Assembly: GCF_030272615.1 (NCBI RefSeq)
Contig: NC_081414.1
Span: forward strand, 235,763,733 to 235,827,732
Origin: Cryptomeria japonica
Lineage: Eukaryota; Streptophyta; Pinopsida; Cupressales; Cupressaceae
Direction of reading: 5' to 3'
Length of the DNA stretch: 64,000 nucleotides
Shown: piece after piece, positions 25,022-34,540 of the stretch
Layout of the letters: every line of letters begins with the position of its first letter
Position numbering within the stretch: position 1 is the first letter of the stretch
The notes under the pieces: generated by a model
Told to the model about the DNA's origin: nothing
Databases searched by the model: none
What the model saw: the letters and a program-made list of their open reading frames with translations, nothing else
Program-made: the position numbers and the translations under genes

Positions 25022-25262
25022 GATTGTAATCTACCTTATTTGATAATGATTGATTTTTATGTGTTAATGAATGTAATTATGTGCTAATGAATGGTTATGA
25101 ATGATATGTGTTAATTAATATTGATGAATGTTGCATGTTAATGAATGTTAATGAATGTTATGTGTTAATGAACATTATGTGATATTAATGAATGAATGTT
25201 ATATTTTATTATTGGTAGAAAGAATGAATGAATGTTAGATATTAACGGTGAATTTAGAGTGA
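25022..25262 (+). repeat. Short subterminal-type repeats of the CACTA element
   Basis: At least seven variants of TGTTAATGAATG occur in about 200 bp (TGTGTTAATGAATG, TGTGCTAATGAATG, ATGTTAATGAATG and similar). CACTA elements carry such short repeats next to their ends as binding sites for the TnpA-type protein. I could not find the terminal CACTA/TAGTG sequence, so the element border is open. A run of 14 G follows at about 25,266. Confidence 0.5.
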
Positions 25263-25299
25263 TGTTGGGGGGGGGGGGGGAGGGGCTAAATGAGCTTCC

Positions 25300-27330
25300 A
25301 CCTTCACATTGTTGGCCCTGTTAAGTAGAGAATATTAAACTATTCTCAAAACCAAGCGAAGCTCAATAAGATAACACACTTTTCAATATTTCATTATGTT
25401 GTACAGTTAATGTTATTGAATAATGTATATTGAATGTTAATTGCAGGGTCCAACAGAGCCAACACGAACAACACCACCACAAGTTGTTGGGTATAATGAA
25501 CTCCCATATTATCTTGTATGTACACTAACGGTATGAGTTGCTTCTAGTGTTGATATGCATGGTGGGACTGTAAAAGTTATGAATATGCCTCATCCTTGTA
25601 AGTTTTTTTATTAGTTGACATTTTCTTTAGCATTTTTAAATTTTCCTTATCATTTGAAGTCTAACCACTTTTATATGGAATTTACTGTTCTCATTTTTTA
25701 CTATTTGCTAGAAATTATTGATACAAGGACTTGCATTGCATCCATTTTTTCAATTAGGTATTATAAAGGGTAGGTTGCATTAGTAAATGTCTCTTTGAGT
25801 TCATCCAAATTTTATATCTATTACCTCACATCTCGTTATTACTTCATATCTCTATATTCTATGAGGAGAACACCTATGTTTTTCTTTGCCAATCCTCTAA
25901 GACAGTTTATGACTGCTAATAACTGTATATTTTGATCATTTTATATTGTCTCAAACCCATGATAATAGTGATCTTTTTTGCCCTTATCAGTGTATTTGTT
26001 ATAAGGCTATGGACTGTCCATGAAGAATTGTTGTAGCAGTATTTCATTATTCACTGTGTTGGAATTTTAACTATTTATAAATTCCATGGTTGCAAATTGT
26101 CCTTAGACTCCTAATCCTATGTTGAAGCTTCTCCTTTGAAGGCATTTGGATCGAAATTATAATCATGATCATTGTTCTACTACAATAAAACACTGTGACA
26201 AACTCTTTGATGGCTATCAATACATTATTCATTCTTGTTATATCATATGACTGTGAAGGATACCTCCATGATGGTGACTTTTGATCAGTTATAATGCTAT
26301 AAATTCCAATGTCATCATTAATATCAAGATTCCTTTCTAAGACTGTATTTTTTATTGTATTTACTTTGATGCCACTATCTTGATGAATGGAAGACTGTAC
26401 TTTGCATCTTAAGTCACTCTTTCTCTCTTGGTTGTTTTCCAGTGAATGGACTGTGACCTTTTGTACAGTGATTATGATAATGGTGTTTACACCTGATCCT
26501 CTATACATTACTGATCTCATGGTTTTGGGACCCTTAGCCACTGTAACTGCTGCTTTTATGCTTTTGATGTACCTGACTTTGGGACTGTCCTTTAACTATA
26601 AAGTGTGGGACTTTGTTTTCACCGTTGACTATCAAATGATCTAGACAACATTGTGCTTGTGATACTGCCATGACTGGGCTCTAACCCTGTCTTTAAAAAA
26701 AAAATGCCTTCATGATTGTATTCTACCTCCAATCTATGGCTTTTGTGCTACTCTACAATCTGGATGACCTTCTTTTTGGTGTTTTCTCACTCTCCAAGGC
26801 ACTTATTGTGACTCATAACAACGCATTTTGCTTGTGACATCTAATGCTTGTGATAAATATACATTGTGCGATGATCTTCCTTTGTGTTTGGGCTTATACT
26901 ATCCTTTGTGCCATTGATTGCTATGAATGCTCCTCATGCATGATCTTTTCATTGGCACTATGTTGATACTGGTATATTCACTGTTGCATGCTCTTAATCC
27001 AGTATGACTATCCTATATCATCATTGGGATTGTTATAGCTATTTATCTCCAGTAATAATGTATCAATATAATAGATGGATATAAAGTTCTTATCCTGCTA
27101 TAATTGTACATTGGATAGTGTTCTTTGACTCCATGGTTTCTCTATGTGAGGATTATTATGACTATATGCTGCTATTGCTTGGTGATTCATATGGACTATT
27201 ATTTAGGCATTCTCCTTATCATTGTTGTATGATCTGCATGGTTGCTATCTTATATTTGTCAACCAATCTTAGATTTTCCCTCGATGATCATGTATTTTAT
27301 TGCTATTTGTAATCCCCATAATTTGAGTCT
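25300..27330. other. No gene recognised
   Basis: AT-rich sequence. Opposed ORFs at 26,071-26,541 (minus) and 26,387-26,644 (plus) overlap and show no domain. The plus one is hydrophobic but lacks support. Confidence 0.35.
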
Positions 27331-27338
27331 TTCTCATA

Positions 27339-27560
27339 CTATTTTTTATACACTTTCTCATTGCCTAGACTAATGTATAAAGTTCTATCATAAGCTAGAT
27401 AGTCCCTCATTGTTGAAAAGAAAACCTTTGAATAGTAGCATACTATTTTACCATCATATAACAAGATGGCTCCCATGACATCCTCAGTAGCATTTGCGTA
27501 AGCTTCAATGAGCAAAAAAGAATTAGGTAAGGTCAACATTCAATCATTGTGATGCAGAGA
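27339..27560 (-). pseudogene. Ty3/gypsy RNase H fragment
   Basis: The minus frame reads LPNSFLLIEAYANATEDVMG, AILLYDGKIVCYYSK, then MRDYLAYDRTLY. This parallels the gypsy RT-attached RNase H (PF.L..DAS..AIGAVL.Q..K.I.Y.S......NY...DKEL.A). The catalytic Asp of DAS is changed (AYANAT). The fragment ends after about 70 residues. Confidence 0.6.
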
Positions 27561-28900
27561 ATCCACCAATCTCAATCAATTATGGAGATCTTTCTCCCAA
27601 CTCACCTATTCAATAGGGAACAAACCCCAAGCCCTCACTAGCCTACTAGCCCCTCAAGTTGCTTCAACACCCCAAAGACTCACTCCTACTCCCTAGTCCC
27701 ATACAACCATTGACATACATCACATAGGGCATTCTCACGTTGCCCAAATCTATCTTGAGGTCTTCCAACCCTTGAATCATACCAACTCACAAAATCTTAC
27801 TCCCTAAAGCCCTTCTCCAATTAGGACTCCTAATGGCTTTTGGACACAACTCCTAATGCCAAGTAGGCACACATCAAACCAAGGGTACTCAAAGACATCC
27901 CCTCTATTTTGGATTTGGTTTCATCCAATTTGATTTTTTTTTAAAAAGATATTCCAATTTTTGTAAAGCACTATCAAAACCCTTCCTAGGGTTAACAGTG
28001 ACCATAAATAATGTAATGCATCATTTGTAGCCATAGGAAAACCACCAAAACTGGTGGGAACTTGTAAAATATCATGCCTTTTCATATTTTGGTGTTTGCA
28101 GGGGCTCATGGGTAATTTTGGCATGTGATAGTTGAATGCAAGGGACTGATTTCTGAGTCACAGTCTGAAACACAGTGATTTCATGGAGTTTGAAGTGGTG
28201 TGAATGCATCAATGGTTCTTGGGGAGTCTAGTGAAGGGAAACAAGAATGTGTGAGGGCTCCATTGACAAGGGCAAGGGCCACCAAGTTGAAGAACCAATA
28301 ACTAAGCAAATCTTTGGTTGTCCTAAGTTAACAGTGACTGTGACTGTCTTAGCAAAACTAGTGAGACAACAATTTCTTGTTTGCCAAATAGGGTGTGATG
28401 GGAAGTTCAGTGGTTGGAGTTTTGGGAAGGTTAGTATGTGGACCCTATAAAGTCCTAGAAGCCTTTTGGAGGCACTGAGGAGAGGGGAGGAAGGCCATGT
28501 TCATTATTGTATCAAGCCTACATGACTGGAACAAAAGGACAATGGTGTAACAGTAAGACTTCCTTTGTACTTTGGTTGGTTGGTTGATTTTATAATGTAT
28601 ATAATAACTGCCTTATCTATGAGTAATTGAAATTTTCTCTGTTTTTTAATTTTCCAATTTTGCATCCCTCTATCCCATGATGTCTCCATCCCAAATAGAT
28701 TGTGAAACATATTTTGCCCTACCATCTCTGGAATGCATCTCGTTGTCCCATGTTGTCTCCATCCCAAATAAATTGTGGAACATAACTATTTGTTTTCTTT
28801 CATTATTGTTTTAGTCAAGCATTTCTAGGGTTTCTATCTTTTATTTTATGTATCTTGTTTTCTGCATTTCTTCTTTCTTTTAAAGCTTGGGTTTACAAAT
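27560..28900. other. Repeat-derived DNA, no gene recognised
   Basis: A C-rich and A-rich segment (27,600-27,900) is followed by a stretch (28,200-28,480) whose phrases CTGTGACTGTC, AAAACTAGTGAGA and GTGGACCCT faintly resemble parts of 11,400-11,640 and 14,690-14,900. These may be pieces of one retroelement family. Confidence 0.3.
28672..28783. repeat. Imperfect tandem duplication, 72-bp period
   Basis: A 39-bp block starting TCCCATGATGTCTCCATCCC and ending GAAACATA recurs 72 bp later with three substitutions. Confidence 0.75.
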
Positions 28901-28914
28901 TTGAAAATTGAAAC

Positions 28915-29800
28915 ATGCTTGTTTTTTTATGTTTCCTAAGGTTTGCTAAGGTTTCCTTATTCAAGATAGAGATCGCACCTTTAGATAGCCATAGTGGAAG
29001 CGAGTCCAAGAATCCTATTATTAGGAAGTATGGCACATTGAGTTTAGAGGCAAGACTGGTGGTGTGCAATTATTGTGGCTTTCAAATAAGAGGAAGCATT
29101 TATCACCTCAAATATTACCTTGCACAAATTTCTAGCTATGATGTGTAGATGTATAATTCAATAGAACTTAAGGTTATACAAGAGATAAAGGCTCTCCTTG
29201 CCAACTATGTAAAGGACAAAATATAAAATACGATGATAATTAAGACAAATACGGCTGTGATGAATCCTACTCCTAGATTAGAGACTAACTTAGTAAGCCC
29301 TTTGCTATCCCATAGAGGTAGGGCCCATCCACTGTAGAGAGTTCTAACTAATTGCAATTACAAGTATTCTTTGTTCTTTGTAATATTCCTAGTGTGCAAC
29401 CTTTTCTTGCAAGTACTACTTATAACTAGGAGAAACATCATGAGACAAGGATGTCACCTACAAATTTTTGGTTTTATAACATACAATTCAATGTTGTGAG
29501 GAACCCATATTAAAAATCGTTGGCCAATGCATTGGTTGTCAAAAAAGTTCATGGCATCTAATCCCAATGTATTGGATAGAATCTAGTTGAAGGAAGTCAT
29601 GAAGCATAGAGTGGTGATGGTAGAAGATCAAAAAAGAATTTGGCACAAAAAGGGCTGAAGTATTTTGTTTGAATTTGAAAATATATAAGGAGCCACATAT
29701 TAGTCAACTTTCTAGTGGCTTCTAATGGCTATTTTGTGTTCTTGAATTCAATTGATGCCTCTCACAGAATAAAAAATGTTAAGACTTTGTGCAATATCAG
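28915..29800 (+). pseudogene. hAT-superfamily transposase relic
   Basis: The first open block (28,915-29,148) contains VVCNYCGFQIRGSIYHLKYYL, a BED zinc-finger pattern (C..C then a degraded H..H, with the second His replaced by Tyr) and a following IQEIKALLANYV helix. About 550 bp later a block reads ASNGYFVFLNSIDASHRIKN, matching the hAT segment (S..G..FL.SIDAS...K) in the DUF659/RNase H-fold region. Stops separate the blocks. The dimerisation C-terminus is not seen, as LINE sequence begins soon after. Confidence 0.7.
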
Positions 29801-30259
29801 GAGTTTCTAACATCTTAGCACCTTACCCTTCTTGCTGATCTTTAGCATTTGCCCAAACTTTTTACAAACTATTCTCCGAATAAAACCTACCAATATAACT
29901 TTTAACATAAGCCCTGATGAGTGGATTCCCTATGCTTTCTCTCTTTATGATGTGCCTAACTGATCTATTGTCGTGGTCCCCACTTCACTACCAACTTCTA
30001 CCATTTCCTCCACAAGTAATGTTTAGACAATCATTTTAAAGTGAGGTACCAATAGAGTTGTTGATTGTTAAGGCCTCCAAGCTGAATTTATGAAATATGA
30101 TCCGAATTCCTTGGCCTCCCCTTCGAAAAAGATTTTCAACAAAGTTGTTTTTTCAAGGTTTCCCCGATCTTGGTCTCAACATAAGTTCATTCTATTCATG
30201 GCTCTAGGAATCTCTCCAATCCTAGCAACTATAGGACTATAATGATTGGTCATACATTT

Positions 30260-30960
30260 GTCAAACTTTTTACCACAATGTTAGACATGCAATTTTTTAT
30301 GAGTACCTAGAGAAAGGTAATGTTCGAGCTTGTGGGAAATCTAGCTTCAAGGGAGATTATCAAACCATTGACCACATATTTACACTCTAGGCTATTGTTG
30401 AGAAGGCTCACCACCGCTCTTCCATAGTCTTTTGTTGTTTATAGACTTTTCGAAGGACTTTGACTCAATTAGGAGACACTTGCTTTTCCAACAAAAACAT
30501 GATGTCGGCATTTTGGATTCTCTCATTAGCATTACTTGTAGGCTTTATGAAATTTATTGGGCAACTTCATGCTTACAATATCTTCAACTTGATGAGGAGA
30601 ACAATTGGGTTCAAACAAGGGTGTCCTATCTCCAACCCTCTGTAACATCTACATTGACAAGTTGGTGGAGATTCTTTGACTACATACTCATATGGATGAT
30701 AGTTACAATTTTACATGAGGGGTTATTGCTAATCTACTTGTTGATGATATTGTTCTTCTCTCTCATTCTGCCAAAGGGTTGTAACATTAATTTATTTTTC
30801 ACTCATCTCTTCATTGGCACTTTAGAGTTGTACATGCCATCATCGATCCCTTTTTCCAACCCCTACCTTCAAACCACATTCCTGTCATTTTTTATTACCC
30901 CTCTCAACCTACCACCCTTGGCATTATGAATACCATTAATGACTACATTAATTTGTATCC
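30260..30960 (+). pseudogene. LINE (non-LTR) reverse transcriptase relic
   Basis: In family order, split over frames, I see GDYQTIDHIFTL and IVEKAHHRSS (family: ..T.DHI..L..I.E.A), FIDFSKDFDSIRRHLL (FIDF.KAFDS..R..L), a DSLISITCRLYE block, and TIGFKQGCPISNPL followed by NIYIDKLVEIL (G(V/I).QGCPLSP.LF..Y...L). This identifies a non-LTR RT. The FADD catalytic box is not clearly found. Several stops and frameshifts are present. No polyA tail was located. Confidence 0.8.
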
Positions 30961-30999
30961 TTGTTGTGCCCCTTCAAATTCTTAATGGCCAAAGAGAAT

Positions 31000-32230
31000 T
31001 TTTGTAGATAGATCATCCACTTCACATGCCACACATTTTCCAATTTACTTTGTGTGTAGTAATTGAAGTGGGCGATGATCAATTGAATGGTAGTCTCTTT
31101 GTTAAGAATATAGTGCCACCATTGTTTGATGACTTGTATGAGGGTGCAAGGCTCCTTTTCATAAGTTTAATAATGCCACAAGGTATCATTAATGGAGCTT
31201 GAGTGATGGGAAATAGGTTGGCCATGCTAAATTACTATGATGCCTAGTACATAATCAAATGCATCAATCTAAATATCAAATGATTTTGCAATATTCACTA
31301 GAGTAAATGCTAGCACAAAGTAGAGGTGTTGTTTGAGGCCATTAAAGACATGTTTTTGGTGGAGTCCATAGAAATGTTGCCTTGCTTCATATAACCTTGT
31401 TGAGTGATCAAGGAACATGTGAAAATCTAAGGACTAACCTTTTATAGAAGTTCTCAAGTTTGAGAAAGTTGTGCAATTATTTGAGTTTGCATGGGTATGC
31501 TAGTATCATGTCACCTTGATTTTTTCAAGATCAACTTGAATGGGAGAGTGGTTGATAATGTAACTAAATTTGCATGGTGCCAAAATTTCATTTGTTGAGG
31601 TTGGTTTGCAACTTGTGTTGGCATAGCATAAGTGGTACATGTGCAATGTGTAACATATGTTCTTCCAATATTGTATGGGATAGGCTAGTATTTAATCACC
31701 TTGATTTTCTCTGGATCAACATGAATGCAAGTGTGGTTGATTATGTAACCAAGGTGTTAATTTTGTGTGGTGCCAAAATGCATTTATCAAGGTTAGCTTG
31801 CAACTTGTGTTGATGTAGTGTATTTAGTACTTGTGCAACACGTAGCATATATTCTTTTAAGATCTTGTTAAAGATTAGGATGCCATCCATGTAGACAATG
31901 ATAACATTTTTTATCAAGCACGAGTGTCACAAGAGCATTAGAAACTGTCAAAAGGCATAGCCATCCATTCATAGAGTCCTCACATTTTGAATATAGTTTT
32001 CCAAAAAAAAATTATTGGATCAAAACTTGATGATATGTTGATTTGGTTTAGTGTGCCTAGAGATGACCCAAGTGATTGTTGATGTGTAGAAAGAGATACA
32101 TGTTCTTCATTGAGATCTTGTTGAGACATAAGAGTCAATGTAGAGTCACCATATGTCATCTTTCTTGGGTGCAAGCATAATCAAACTACCACAAGGATGA
32201 ACTTGACTTGATACTTCTTGAATTTACTAA
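31000..32230 (-). pseudogene. Ty3/gypsy RT-RNase H relic with internal duplication
   Basis: On the minus strand from about 32,230: PCGSLIMLAPKKDDIW, then GLYEWMAMPF, IIVYMDGILIFNKIL (YMDD changed to YMDG), LRVAQVLNTLHQHKLQ with DKCILAP, a KATFLWTPPK block, a DIxIDAFDYVLGI RNase H start and WWHYIL. This is the normal gypsy order. The YMDG-to-DKC part is followed by a second degraded copy (about 31,497-31,680) about 184 bp away. Multiple stops are present. Confidence 0.8.
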
Positions 32231-32519
32231 TTTTTGGACTTTGTGTTGATTTTGTTCTCCTAAAATGATGTGTTAAAGATATATTTGGAATAAGCGATTT
32301 GAGAATCAAGTCAATTTTGTATTGTATGAAGTAGTGCACAGGAAGTCTTATTGATAAAATCTTAATGTGGCTTCATGTGGGATTCCAAATGGCATTGAAA
32401 TCCATCCCAATATACTTGAAATTGAACTACTTGGGTCTATCTAGTAGGACATGCTAAAAGGGAACCAACAAGAACCATTATAATTGGCATGTGTATTATT
32501 TTATTTTTTAAAAATAAAT

Positions 32520-32945
32520 CACCGTCGAAATTCCGACATCATCCCAACTTTGCACCGATGACCAAACCATCGGACAAACAACATCCTCGTCGGTGCATAG
32601 TTCTTGGCAGGTGTCAGAATTTCGATGCCAATCAACGAAACATCCGACGAGGATGTTGTATGTCCGATGACACTTTATTGTCAGACCCTCGTCGTAATCC
32701 TCGTCGTTGTAAGTTCCTGGTAGGGGTCGAAATTCCGACGTCCATCCAACGAGGATGCTTTACACCCGATGACATTCTTTGGCCGGATGAGCGGTCATGG
32801 CTACTATTGGAAGAGTTCAAGATGTCATCAGAATTTTGACGTTAGATGGCACCGTCAGAATTATCAACGATGAGTTTTCGACGGCTTTATTTGTCAGCAG
32901 TCCGACGAAAAATAGTCAAAATTCTGACGATAGGCTATCGGAAAT
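32520..32945. repeat. CpG-rich repeat with near-palindromic GTCGAAATTCCGAC motifs
   Basis: Phrases GTCGAAATTCCGAC, GACGAGGATG, CCGATGACA and TTCTTGGCAGG/TTCCTGGTAGG recur with a period of about 112 bp in 32,600-32,800, then degenerate. CpG density is far above the surrounding DNA. A 17-mer is shared exactly with the window start (near 82). No protein is credible: both strands have short ORFs only because the stretch is GC-rich. Confidence 0.6.
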
Positions 32946-32999
32946 CAGCCCCAAATGTATTTTGAACTCCATGTGTTAGTTGGCTTTCTTGTTTTGCCT

Positions 33000-33840
33000 T
33001 GGGGTTCTTTGGAGGTTGTGTAGTGTCATAAGGAAGAGTGGATTCTAAGTGGGGGTCGGGGCCCAAAGTGGATGCTAGGATAACCCCTTAGAAGTTGACT
33101 AATAAGTGATAATTAATAAAATGGGGTTGGGTTTCAAACATTAATCAAGATTAATTGTGCCCCGCTCATGGTTGAGTGCTAGTACAGACTTAGGATGCAG
33201 TGGGAAGGCCTAGAATGGAAAACCAACTACCTTGTCTTCACGAAAGGTTTTTTGGGTCCGCATGAGTCATGGATGGGGGTTGGGGGTTTGAGAGAGACTA
33301 CCAGGATAACCCAAGATTGGGGTTGGGGCCTATGGAGGCCTACCAGGATAATCCATGCGATGACACTCTTCCAATATGTTCACTAGTGTGTAGTCATGTG
33401 TTGGCTTTACTTGGAGCACTCTTGTGAGAGTCATATTTGTATGCTTGTGCATTATGTGAGTACCTGATGTACATGTTGGACCATGTGATGCTTTATTGTG
33501 GTTTGCTTGAGGGTCTTATTACTATCTCCTGGCACAGAGGGGTGGTTCCTTTTTGGGCCACATGGTCAGATGGTAGTACCACTTTCCATTGGGTATTTTG
33601 TTCATGCCTTCTTGCGAGGGATTAGCTTCGCTAGTGCTCCAAATGTATCTCTTGGTTTCATTTCATTCCGTTGTACGAGTTGGATCTTTCTTATTTTCCT
33701 TGGATCATATTTGTATCTCTTAGACCATTATGTGATCGGTTGTATCATATGTTATATGTATTCCTTAAAAGCAGTTGTAATTCGATGTAACCATTATGTA
33801 TTATTATGAGACTTGATGTATTAAGTGCAATTGTAATATT
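33000..33840. other. GT-rich stretch, no gene recognised
   Basis: The phrase CCTACCAGGATAA and variants (TACCAGGATAACCC, TGCTAGGATAACCC) occurs three times between 33,070 and 33,355, with GGGGTTGGGG blocks between. ORFs at 33,195-33,386 and 33,498-33,809 have no recognised domain. Probably repeat DNA. Confidence 0.35.
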
Positions 33841-33870
33841 AGTTATCCTTGCAATGTAAAAGGAATGTAT

Positions 33871-34010
33871 TATGTTGAGATTCAAATGTTAGGATTTCTA
33901 TCTTTAATTAAGTTCATTAATGCAATGTAATTGAATGTTTTATGTTGAGATTCAAATGTTAGGATTTCTATCTTTAATTAAGTTCATTAATGCAATGTAA
34001 TTGAATGTTT
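33871..34010. repeat. Perfect 70-bp tandem duplication
   Basis: Copy 1 (33,871-33,940) and copy 2 (33,941-34,010) are identical by eye, starting TATGTTGAGATTCAAATG. A partial third copy precedes them at about 33,850. Perfect identity inside decayed DNA implies a recent event. Confidence 0.9.
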
Positions 34011-34244
34011 AATCATAAATGAAGTATGGAAATGTTAGTGTTAACTCATGCAAGTATGAAACACTCATTGATCTGTATAATTAAGTTCTTTATGGTTAAA
34101 TATATTTCTTAAGTGGATTAATTGATCTTAAATAAGATTAGTTTAATTAAGTAATTCACATTGGGAAACCTTTTAGGAGTTTGAGTTAAGTCTTCTACAT
34201 ATGAAACATCTATTGCAAAGTTATATTATTTAAAAAATATATAT

Positions 34245-34540
34245 TTTGCACTCTTTTCGAGTGCTTCTAGTTATATCCTTTAGGGTTTCTTGGAGGGGCA
34301 TTACAATTCTCTCCAGTTCATTGGTTGAATTACTGGTGGTGATATTCATGAGTTTACGGCTTCATTTACATGAACTTACTATTTATAATAAGTCAGTGGA
34401 TTGATAGAGGTTGACCTTATTATTCTTATTAAGGCATCTAGTTGGACATGGTATGTAGTGGATAGTCTATAGTGTCAATGGTATTGATTAATTCCATTTA
34501 TTTTCGGAGTTATGACATTATAATTATTTTTTTTATCAGT
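34245..34540 (+). mobile_element. Gypsy-like LTR, left part (interrupted)
   Basis: From about 34,295 (CTCTCCAGTTCATTG) to about 34,540 this matches the inverted LTR at 41,190-41,380, including the phrase TTCATGAGTTTACGGCTT and the block GATAGAGGTTGACCTTA. It breaks off at ATGACATTATAATTATT, and the matching sequence resumes at 37,494 after about 3 kb. Confidence 0.75.

Noticed and set aside
26071-26644. Opposed ORFs of 156 and 85 codons
   Set aside because: Mutual shadows with no family features.
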